A DNA stretch of 60,000 nucleotides from contig CM055101.1 in assembly GCA_029204225.1 (NCBI GenBank), forward strand, positions 38,609,374 through 38,669,373, read 5' to 3'. Below the pieces are notes generated by a model that did no database searches, was not told the origin of the DNA, and saw only the letters and a list, made by a program, of their open reading frames with translations. The translations under genes and the position numbers were made by a program. The stretch is from Diphasiastrum complanatum (lineage: Eukaryota; Streptophyta; Lycopodiopsida; Lycopodiales; Lycopodiaceae). Positions 44,392 to 53,957 of the stretch are shown in pieces (position 1 is the first letter of the stretch; every line of letters starts with the position of its first letter).

Positions 44392-45000
44392 ATGAGTACC
44401 AACAAAAAAAAAAAAAAGAAAGGGCAATCTAGCATCACCAGTTCACAGAACGCACTACCAGCCTATCCCATGCAGGGAAAGGAAATCCTCTCGGATGCCA
44501 AATTCTTCCAAAACTTTGAAGCCTACATTTTATACTTGCCGCCAATGGAATTTCCACTTCATGACCAACCTATTGAGCTGAGACCATCTACCAGCTCCCA
44601 TCTCAGGTTTAAGTGGCCACTCATCCCTGGCAGTTTCGAGGATTACAAGGATGCTTGTGAAAGCTTATGCAGATTCTCTATCACTGTCGCACACCACAAA
44701 GATGAGCTTGTTCGGCTGGCTGGTCATTATGCCTATTATCTACAAAAGTGGCTGCTTCAGCCTTGGGGCCCTAGAACAAAACCGACAAAGATCCACCTCA
44801 CCAAATGGTGGTACAACCCGAATGAAGCGATGGAACTAGGAGACTATCTAGCCCTATATTTGCGGATACGTGATCGTACTGCCAAAGAACGCAAGACACT
44901 GAACAAGATGTTCTACTTTCAGTTCCTGGAAGGGGCCGACCCAATATTGGTAGATGTGGCTGAGAATGACCCCCTTTACACAGGGGAGTTGAAACAGTGA
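44392..45000 (+). CDS. Intact 202-codon ORF of unknown function, 3' part of the Tat-like element
   Basis: Starts MSTNKKKKKKGQSS (an A-rich tract encodes the Lys run) and is open to TGA at 44998-45000. Main features are aromatic-rich segments (SDAKFFQNFEAYILYLPPME; HYAYYLQKWLLQPWG; KWWYNPNEAMELGDYLALYL) and a basic turn RIRDRTAKERKTLN. No membrane segment or catalytic motif is obvious. It is the longest unbroken sense frame of the element although pol is broken several times. It lies where envelope-like or accessory ORFs occur in plant gypsy elements, but I see no similarity to a known one. Could be an element accessory protein or transduced host sequence. Confidence 0.5.
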   Translation: MSTNKKKKKKGQSSITSSQNALPAYPMQGKEILSDAKFFQNFEAYILYLPPMEFPLHDQPIELRPSTSSHLRFKWPLIPGSFEDYKDACESLCRFSITVAHHKDELVRLAGHYAYYLQKWLLQPWGPRTKPTKIHLTKWWYNPNEAMELGDYLALYLRIRDRTAKERKTLNKMFYFQFLEGADPILVDVAENDPLYTGELKQ

Positions 45001-46907
45001 AGGACAGAACTATGTAAGAATGCACTATGAAAAAAAAAATCATCATGTTTATGCACTTTGCTAGGAACACCTCATAGACGGTGGTTACAAGAGTACATCT
45101 AGTCTTCAATCTGTGCAACTTTTTTTAAGCTGCAACGCACATACACACTGCACTCACGCAATATTAGACACAACACTAGTAACCTGCATCCATACTAAAT
45201 CACGCTGCATTTGCATATCCCTCCATGCATGGGTTTGAGATGGGAATGCCTTGAATCTGATGGGTTAGGAGCATTTGTCACATAGGTCATGGATGGGTTG
45301 ATGCAGGTATGAAGGTACCAAATCATTTGAAGATGTTGTAGTGAAGACCAACCAGTTGCAAATGGATCCTAAAGACTCAACCAATGGCCTTTGGGAAGAG
45401 AACAATTCAAGACACCATCCTTGTGGTTAGCATCACCCAGCAAGGGTGCTGAGCCCATTATACTTGATTCACTATCAAGACATTCTGAGTTCGTTCGTGT
45501 GGGGACCACACTCCCCAGTGAAGTCGCCAATGTTAGCCGATATTTTCGCACGAAAAATTGGACTATTTTTAGAGCAATTTCACAGTTTTTGTATAAAAAA
45601 CCGGCATGTAAAACCTGGCTACTAAAGGGAAAATCGGCACACAGTTGCCCGTAGAAGGGGTCCCAGCCCGCCCAAAATGTGGCTAGAGCAAATTTTGAGG
45701 CCTTAGAAATGGCCCATAGACTAGGTTACGGCCTTAGAATTGGCCCGATTATATTAGCCGGCAAGGCCGAGCAAATTTTCAGTGTACTCTGTTACTTTTA
45801 TTATTGGAAAAATTGCCGACTGTGTTTTTCAGGGAACCGGTTGCCTTAAAGAAACCCCAAAGTCATGAGTGCTCGCCAGTAACAGCACACGGAAAAAACT
45901 GGCAAAATCAATTCACAACAAACGGTCGAAAATTATGGGACAGGGTCAAGGGAACTGCAGAAACAATATTGGCAAATTCTAGTGCAAGTCGAAACGGCAC
46001 ACTGACGGACAAATCACCTCGACAGCTTAAGCCATGGGCCACAGACACGCAAATGGAAATAGAAGTGGAGGCCAAAAGTGCATAACAAAAATATCCTACC
46101 TAAAAGTGGTAGGGGTTGACCACAAGTAGCAAAGAGGACTACTCAATTAAGAAAGACAAGCAAGTGAAGTACTTGCCATTTACACTACCCACAAGTGCAA
46201 AAGAGGGAAGTGGCTCACACAAGTGGTACCCCAGTACCAGTGGCCCAAACCATCTTTTCCAAAAGAGAAAGGGTACCACTTGTGGTCAAATCACAACTAA
46301 GAGCCATGTACAAAGCGGGACACTTTTCATGAAAGGCTTGAAGAATGAAGATATGGCATTATGAAGGGGAAGCCTTGGGTGATCTCTATAAAAGGGAGTG
46401 GTGTTCTTGAGGTTGAGGGCCAACAACAAAACAAGAAAGAGGGAAAACTCAAGCATGTGAAGGAGCTTTCAGATCATGTGGAAGGATGAGAGGATGAGAA
46501 GGTAAAATCTTCAGATTTTGATAATGAGTGTTGTTGGAGGTTTCATGTTAGAAAGGTGTTCAGAGGGAGTTTTTCTTTAACGATGAGGCCTCATGGGTTG
46601 AGAGGAGAATTTTCCATCCTGGTTGACGGGTGAGGTAGGATTTGGGCCGCAGTAAGTCATGGCTGAGGGTGCGGGCTCTTGTTTGCATGAGACCCGGATT
46701 GTTGTTTCATATAGAGGTGTGACAGAGATATGAGAATGGGAGAGAGCGGGTGCCGTGAATCGACTGGCCTCTCCATTTCATTGTCTGGAATACTTGAAAC
46801 ACAGTCTGGAAACACGACGGTGATCAATCTGTGTCTCCACCGGAGGCATAACTGAAGCCTTTATGGCATAATTCCATTGCACTATTGAAGTGCATTCCTA
46901 TTAGACA
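45001..46907 (+). other. Non-coding 3' region of the Tat-like element (possible additional LTR sequence)
   Basis: No convincing coding frame. A possible LTR-type start (TGTTAGCCGATATTTTCGC) lies at 45532 and a good TATA box (CTCTATAAAAGGGA) at 46383-46396. Two readings are possible: the real 3' LTR runs from 45532 to 47581 and the 5' LTR is truncated, or a separate LTR fragment sits between the 3' ORF and the 675-bp repeat. Confidence 0.4.
46383..46396 (+). promoter_or_regulatory. TATA box CTCTATAAAAGGGA
   Basis: A strong match to the plant TATA consensus (TATAAAAG) in an otherwise non-coding region; candidate promoter of LTR transcription. Confidence 0.45.
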
Positions 46908-47581
46908 TGCACCAAACTACTCCCTCCCTCGTGGGGGGTTGGACCCTTGTACGTGATGGATGAGAATTAGTTCCACCATACATTAGGGGATTTTTGTCAA
47001 TTAATCCGAGAGGGAGCTACCCACTATTACTTCTATACCCCGGCGCTGCACCCTCACTCACAGGCAAGAGATACTATATTTATAATACAACATTGCGGGG
47101 GCTATAGTTACTTTTAAACCTATGAGTTCATTATTGATGGGTTCTGGCATCTAACTTATGTCGTCTCTACCGATTACATGAGACCCATCCAGCCTTTTAT
47201 ACCATTCGGGTCACCAGTGCAGTCACTCGGACCAGTTGGCAGTACTAACAGACCCCCAGAATTAAATCCACCAGAAACAGAGAGAGATGAGATCAGTAGC
47301 GATGACCCCTCTGCGGACTTTTATATAGAGGGATGGACGATCTAGAGGACGAGACATCTAAGTATCAAGACCAATAGAACTGAGATTGCGAGTACACCTC
47401 CCTACAGCCGTGTCTCTGGGGGCCCAAAAAACCCCCATCAGCTGGGGAGCACGGGGTGGTTGGGATGGCCCTCGGGATTGGAAGCGGCATTCCCCAATCA
47501 CTCACGTAAGGGCAGTGTGGGCCCTTTCCCTGTAGGGCTTTCCGGCGAGACCAATCCCCCGTCAGGAATTTTTTCCCTATA
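46908..47581 (+). repeat. 3' terminal repeat (LTR) of the Tat-like element
   Basis: 674 bp matching 36719-37393, from TGCACCAAACTAC to TTTTCCCTATA; the final CA of the partner reads A here. It shares the internal frame and the TTTATATAGAG motif. No polypurine tract directly precedes it. Confidence 0.75.
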
Positions 47582-49544
47582 AAGTTAGTTTGAACTTTGT
47601 TTTTTAGCTAGTTTCATGTTGTTAGCAATAGGTTTATTATGCCTTTATGAACCTTGTCATAAAGGTGCACAACTTGTGTCATTTTGAGATACGTTTGTTT
47701 TTTAGCTAGTATTATGTTGTTACACAATAGGTTTTTTCCATATGTTTTTCTATTGGGTATTGATTAGCAACGACTCTAAATTATTGTTGCATGATTAAGG
47801 GGTGCTCTTTAATGGAGGAACTGTGTTAGATATATATGCATATATAAATGGTGGGTTGAATAATTGGTTTTACAATTCAAATGGCATAATATATTCTAAT
47901 ATTTTGTGTATGAATCCTCTTATAAAAGTGCTAGGATACCTCTTTATGTAAGACTTCAATGTTTTGTTCAACCAACTTATGTAGGTGGACAAGAGGTTAA
48001 ATTTAGTTGTCTATTATGTAATTTGAGCAACCAACTTATACTTCATGGTTTTGCAACCCTTTATAGATCTAACATCCACATTCAGGCTAATGTTTGTTAC
48101 TTTACTTTCCAGAAGTCGATTGGTGGGATGTTATGCTACGTAAGTAGTAAGAGAATCTGATGATACCACTTTACAATCTATGCTTTTTTTGTAGCGATTG
48201 GTAGTTATTCAAAGAAGTATTTGGAGTAGGTATACATAAATACATCGTAGGATGAATCATGGTTTTTACTCTTTGAATGATATGATGATGTCCCCTACAT
48301 CGGTATGCTAGAAATTCTACTACTATTCATTTTATGAAGGGCTTGGCTAACTTTTTATGTTGAAATCTCATAGTTCTTAGCTTGCTTCATGATTTATATA
48401 AGAGGTTAAATTTATTGGTCTACAATGCAATTCAAGTAGCCTACATGTAATGTATGACGTGGAAACTCTTTACTTAATATGAATAAATTTGTCAGTAATA
48501 CATCTGTTGACTTCAAGGAAGGTTTTATGCCTATGACTAATAGTCTGATTATGTTGCATAGCTACATCAATATAGAAGACAACAAGCTTTTTAGCTTGTT
48601 TCATGTTGTTTATTTGTTGTGGTTTTTCATACCTATGAAAAGACCACTGCATGATAGCGCGACTATAGAGCAGCATTTATGTCTTCACGATATGTTACGA
48701 TGATTGAAGACTGACAGGAGTTTGGATTTATACGAGTGTGATAATATTTGGGACCACTCCAGCTTGGCAAGAAATTACGGTTCCAGATATTTGAAGCCTT
48801 AGGAAGAGAGATGAACACAAGGAAGTTGACGATGAAGCGACAATGCGAATAGGACACACAAGACGTTCTCAAGCGTGCTGGAATGTAAAAGGCCATTGGA
48901 AGATCTCAATTTTGTGAAACAATTTTTGTGGCAAATAAACACTTGGTTTTATGCAAGTGAACGAGAATCTACGCTTTTCCAAGCCCAATCGAAGATACCA
49001 ATGCGAAAGTGGAGAAATATCATTCGACATGTGTTGTAGTGGGTCCTACAACATATTAGAAGTGGGATGATGTTGGCTAATTCAGACGAATCCCCAAGAT
49101 ACTAGGTCAAAGCTATCCAAGAGCACATCTCACCTTAGACCAAGGATCTCTCTAAAGAAGGGATGGACGAAGAATGAGAGTCAAGATATACTAATTAAGA
49201 ATGACATATAGAAATTATGTGAGCCTCATGGTAAATCCCAAGTGATGGAATGACCATGTAGGAGCTAATATTTCTAGGCAATTAAAATAAATGTAAGTAT
49301 ATCCCTCTTATAAAAGTAGAGTAAGCCACCTTTTGATGGTGACCTCTAGTGGGGAAGCTAATTCCACTTGTAATTTGTGAAATTGTGGAATTGCTACTTG
49401 GGCTCCACCTAAGCACCTCTCTTGCTTATTTAAAAGGTCCCCTCTTCTATGAGGGAGCGTTTTATGTATTGTCTCTACTCCTTGTGATTAATGAGAAGAG
49501 CCTCCACGAGTATTGGCAAACAATTAGCTCCTTAATCATTATGG
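47582..49544. other. AT-rich interval with diverged internal repeats, no gene recognised
   Basis: Phrases recur: TTTTTTAGCTAGTTTCATGTTGTTA at ~47602, TTTTTTAGCTAGTATTATGTTGTTA at ~47699 and TTTTTAGCTTGTTTCATGTTGTT at ~48589; also AGGTTAAATTTAGTTGTCTA (~47993) and AGGTTAAATTTATTGGTCTA (~48402). This suggests an old segmental duplication. The 84-codon frame at 47906-48160 shows no similarity I recognise. Confidence 0.4.
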
Positions 49545-49788
49545 CTTTCTTGAGTGATGCTCTTATGATCATGCCCTTCCATTTCTTATGTGTGGCTGTG
49601 GATCTGATGTAGTTTCTTTCTTTCTAGATGCATTGTGGTGTAGTTGTGGATTAGATTTCTTGTTTGTGGATTAAAGTAGAATTCAAGAATTTAAGTAAAC
49701 TATATAGGCTAGGATTGTGGTTTAGATCTTGCAAATCCATATACTTCTAGTTCTTGATGTTCTTGGAATGTCCAAGAATCAAGAAATG
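49545..49788 (+). repeat. Dispersed repeat shared with 5818-6040
   Basis: Second copy of the repeat at 5.8 kb. Here it is joined directly at AAGAAATGAG|ACCATTAATTGATATACC to family A internal sequence, suggesting it belongs to that family's LTR or leader, or that the family A fragment was deleted up to it. Confidence 0.7.
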
Positions 49789-49883
49789 AGACCATTAATT
49801 GATATACCAACAACATCTGGAATATATTTGAATCTGCATGCCGAAAAAGAAGATATTAGGATATGAGGTAGTGGATTAAACAT

Positions 49884-50560
49884 TTGCAAGAGGAAGAGGA
49901 GCTTGAAGCTGCTAGGGCAACAACCGAAGTTCATTCTTCACCAATGCAACCACCAAATAATTCGCGTACATATATGAATGTTCAGTTGCATCATCATGAA
50001 GAACCCTTCAAGATGACTGAACTGAAAGCACCACAAACAGAACTGCTCATAAATATTTTGTCTAGTAAGATCAATATTTCGTTGGGAGAGTTCCTGAAGT
50101 TGGTGCCAAAAGCAAAAGAAGTATTAGCACAAAAGTTAACCCAAGATGAACCAGAAGTCCATCAAGAGCCACTTTTTTGTGCCGGATTTGAATAATCTAA
50201 TGAAGTACTCCATGTCGGAGCAGCTTGGGAAAGTGAACAAAAAAATATCACCCTGCCGATACAGCATAGACAATTTCCTAACAAAGCAGCTGTGATAGAT
50301 GGCGGGTTGTGAGTTAACCTAATTTTTACAAAGCTATGTGCAAAATGGGGCCTTACAAAGATAAAGCCTGCAACTTTTGCCATTAAGCTGACTGATCAAA
50401 CGATAGTTCGTTTGTGAGGAATGGTTGAAGATATACCTGTCAGAATTGCTGGAGTACAGTTCGTCATTACTTTCGTAGTAATGGACTTACCAGAAGCACC
50501 AAATGTCTACCGAGTCCTATTGGGACGCCCATGGTTACGTGTTGCACAAGTAATTCATAA
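49884..50560 (+). pseudogene. Pre-protease and protease of family A copy 3
   Basis: Frame 49884-50195: HHHEEPFKMTELKAPQTELL, NILSSKINISLGEFLKLVPK, EPLFCAGFE then stop. The protease follows: VIDGG then a TGA (~50308), FTKLCAKWGLTKIKPATFAI, and RIAGVQFVITFVVMDLPEAP, YRVLLGRPWLR. The sequence is cut near 50562 at a TAG where copy 1 continues with the GTRKI segment. Confidence 0.65.
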
Positions 50561-50571
50561 CTAGGGTACCA

Positions 50572-50817
50572 ATGATGAAGAAAAAAGCCAAGCAACATTA
50601 TAATACGATCCTGAAATGGGAAAATCCTCCTCAAAAGATTGATTTAAAGAATGTGCCACCCTTACTGGACAAAGGCAAAGGAAAAGTTGACGAAGATTTC
50701 TCAAGTCAGAGTTCTAGCAAGACATCACCGTCTAGGAAGTCTCCACCTTCAAAGAAAAGTTTATCTTCTCGAAAGTCATCACCTCCACGATCAATTCCTG
50801 CTAAGAAGACTAAGTGA
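50572..50817 (+). pseudogene. SPSRK-type basic linker of family A copy 3
   Basis: 81 codons. KKKAKQHYNTILKWENPP, DLKNVPPLLDKGKGKVDED, then the SSSKTSPSRKSPPSKKSLSS, RKSSPPRSIPAKKTK run. Repeat units match copy 1 almost one for one. Confidence 0.6.
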
Positions 50818-50871
50818 AGATCCAAGACAAATCCTTTTGACAAAGAACAAGCAGATGGAGTCCAACATGAT

Positions 50872-51545
50872 ATGCCCGAACATTTCAAACGCTATACACT
50901 GGTTGATGTGGTTATCATGTTACTCAAATCACATTGTGAACCCGGAGAACAAGTGCCCGAATCGAAAGATGTTAACGATGGTCCAACTAGGACACAGCCT
51001 ATGAATCTTGCTGAACTAGGAGAACTAGAAAAGATTGTACAAGTTGGATCACAACTTAATCCTGAATAGTTTCAAGCGCTACGAACGTTACTTATTATGT
51101 ATCAAGATTGCTTTGCATGGACTTATAAAGATTTCAAGGGTATTCCGACGTCAGTTATTGAACACACTATACCTTTAATACTTGATGCAGTTCCAAAAGT
51201 TACAAAGTTCTATTGTTGTAATCCTAATGTTGCAGATCTGATAAAGAAAGAGCTTCAGAGATTGCTTGACGTCGATTTCATTAATGAGATCGAGCATACC
51301 AAATGGGTTTCACCAATTGTCATTGTTCCTAAGAAGAATGGAAAATTGAGAATTTGTGAGAATCTCAAGGCCTTGAACAGAGTGACGCGAAATGATCACT
51401 TTCCATTACCTTTTACTGAAAGCATTTTGGACCGCCTTGCTGGAGCGGAAGCTTATAGTTTTCTGGATGGATTTAGCGGATATAACTAGGTCAAGATTGC
51501 ACCTGCAGATCGCCACGAAATAGCTTTTGCAACAGATAGAGAATC
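50872..51545 (+). pseudogene. Reverse transcriptase N-terminal half of family A copy 3
   Basis: MNLAELGELEKIVQVGSQLN then a TAG (~51067), then 51097-51489: QDCFAWTYKDFKGIPTSVIE, HTIPLILDAVPK, WVSPIVIVPKKNGKLRICEN, NDHFPLPFTESILDRLAG and FLDGFSGYN. This is the fingers and palm start of a non-chromoviral Ty3 RT. The catalytic YxDD would lie beyond the break. Confidence 0.8.
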
Positions 51546-53308
51546 AAATAAGTTGAATGAAGATGCAAGTAATATGTTTATCATAAAATTTGAATAACAA
51601 AAGAGGACTATTTTTGCAATCCTACTCTAATAAAACAAAGCAAATCACTTCACTTGTTTTTTTATCTGAATCGCTCATACATAGACTGGATTCATGATGC
51701 TTTATTATACAATGTGTAAACTTATCAATGGAATCACAAACCAATAAAAGACTTTGATCACTCGATGAGATTTCTTGAAAACTTTCAAAAAATTTAATCT
51801 ATATACTAGATCCATCCTTTTATAGTAGCTAGTGCAACCTTAATAAGAACGTGTCGTCATTTCAATGCATCCAAGTGACACTTCAAGATTTGCTACGGAT
51901 GTTCTTGGAGTTGCTATAGATAAGTCTTCTCAGTCTTTTATCCAACATTGTCCTGTTATTTTGAGTATTTAAACATTATTTGAATGTTATTCGACAAGTC
52001 TTCTGAACTGTGTGAACTTCAATGTATATCTACATCTTGTTCGAACTTGCGTGTAAAATTGCAGACAATAAAAAACGATTATATACATGTATTTACAACT
52101 TATCCTTGTTACTCCCAATCTCCATCGAAGATAGATATCCAACAGCTTCAACCTTAATTTTTTTTTCTTTTGAAATCTAATAGACGACAAATATCGAACA
52201 GTCGAGACCGCAATCATATGATTGAGGCCCCTCTTGCATGATGAAATCATATGATCGAGGCCCCTCTTGCATGATGAAATTGAATCGTAGTCGAAGCATG
52301 GGCACTTCCTAATGCTAGGTACACACGTTCCTTTAGCACGTGCAACTTCCACAAGCCCTCCTTTGCAAAAGAATTTGAGAACAAACCCTAGCTATGGTAG
52401 AAGAAATCTTCTAATGGCTCCTCACATAGGCAGTGGCTGGATACGACCTTCCAAAGATAGGGTTACCCTACTAGTGCTCCCAGCTCCATGTTTTTATAGT
52501 ACCAAGAAGCATTTTGTACAACTCAAGATCCTCAACTTTCTACCAAAACCCTAGTTCTTAGAAAAAAGACTATTTCTAAGATTTTCTTAACACTCTTTAA
52601 AGATTTAGAGACAAATTTTCTTTTCCTTATCAAGGACTTGTTTCAGCAAAGTATTGTGCCAAGAGATTACAAATTGGTTGAAAAGATAGCAATTCTTGAG
52701 CTATTGCACCGAGGCAACTTGCTTATCTCGAACCATTGCCAAAAAAGTCATTCTGATTTACAAAACAATTTGCATATGTCTCTGCCATCTACGTGCTCTG
52801 ATATTATTTATAGAAAAACACTACTATGTGATTTTCTACTCACCCACCATTCAAATCATCAAAGAAATGGAAAAACATACACAGGTAAGCACCAAAAATC
52901 TACTCTTAAAAAAAGGTGATACTGTATTCAATTTCTCTAATCTCCATTAAAATATATAAAGTACATTTACCTAAGGGACAGTCCTGCATGGCAAGGTTGC
53001 TACTAATGAGACCCAAGTCTTGACACTTATGCCAGTACATGGCACGTGCATGGCCACATTGGACCAAAGATAGAGACATGTGTACACTCTGTCTAAAAAG
53101 CAATCTACTAATGGACTTCTATGGCCGCCATAATATTAAGCTTTAATTCCAACAAGTAGTTCACAAAATTAAGCTAATTCCAAGTAGTCATCCTATTTCT
53201 AGGCAATCACATCGGTTTTCTCATAAAGAAGAGGTAGAGATTACTAATTAAATTGAAAATCATCTTAAGATGGAAATATAAGACCTAGGAAATCACCATA
53301 GGATGTTG
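51546..53308. other. Interval without recognised genes
   Basis: AT-rich, no protein similarity seen on either strand. It contains the 33-bp tandem duplication listed separately. Confidence 0.4.
52214..52279. repeat. Tandem duplication, 2 x 33 bp
   Basis: TCATATGATTGAGGCCCCTC... repeated immediately with a single T/C difference (52214-52246 and 52247-52279). Confidence 0.9.
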
Positions 53309-53400
53309 TTGTGTTTTTGAAAGTGAAGAAAGATGGAGGCTTCTAAATGTGTGTGGATTATAAAAGGGTTAAATAAGTTAACTATTTAAACAATCTCATG
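53309..53400 (+). pseudogene. Small Ty3-type RT fragment
   Basis: Reads VVFLKVKKDGGF-stop-MCVDYKRVK, the RT block normally seen as V-F-V-K-K-K-D-G-S-x-R-M-C-V-D-Y-R. Flanking sequence has no further RT homology, so it is a short relic. Confidence 0.5.
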
Positions 53401-53957
53401 CGTACATCCATTCTGAAAAATCCCTTGAATCTTTTCCACCAGCTTGCATCACAAAAATGATATCAAGCTTGAACAGGACTGCATATGCTAGCCAAAGCCG
53501 GTTTGTTCAATAACTCCACATCTTTCACAAACCCTCCCCTGATATCTCCAGGCACTAGAGATACAATAAGCATGCAATACAAAGACAATCTAGTTGAAAA
53601 TAGTCTTATATAATATAACTTTTATCAATATGTTTTCCATATAACGTTGACTATAATTCTTGTTATGTGGAGGCTCTTGAATGTTTTGTTGTTAATGTGT
53701 AAAATCTGAAACAACCGTAATAAAAGTAGAAATACTTTGAAACTTACTTCAGTGACACAAAAGTAATTGCCTTGAAAGTAAACGAGTAGGCCTAGAACAC
53801 TTGCAATGTTGTTCAGAGAAGAACAAGCTATATTTCAACCCCATTAGGAACATTGTATTGAAATCCATGATTTATAAACCATGAATGACCTTCGTAATCT
53901 CAAGAATTTAAAACGTCTCCCCAGCAAATTATGACTATCTTGGTATACAGTAACAGG

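Larger units (their letters stand above)
36719..47581 (+). mobile_element. Ty3/gypsy element (Tat-like) with extra RNase H and 3' ORF
   Basis: Two direct repeats of ~675 bp flank a 9.5-kb internal region: primer site, gag, two CCHC knuckles, protease, RT, RNase H, integrase, then a second RNase H-like domain and a 202-codon ORF. A second RNase H is a known trait of the plant Tat lineage. Most domains are broken by single stops or frameshifts but remain easy to read, so this is the best preserved gypsy element here. The flanks show no target duplication. Confidence 0.88.
49789..51545 (+). mobile_element. Ty3/gypsy family A, copy 3 (truncated at both ends)
   Basis: Begins at the segment matching ~10790 of copy 1 (ATTGATATACC, then GAGGTAGTGGATTAAAC) and runs through the protease, SPSRK linker and RT to FLDGFSGYN. 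It breaks off near 51545 after ADRHEIAFATD. Gag and everything after the RT palm are missing. Copy 3 keeps the RT region that copy 1 lost. Confidence 0.8.
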
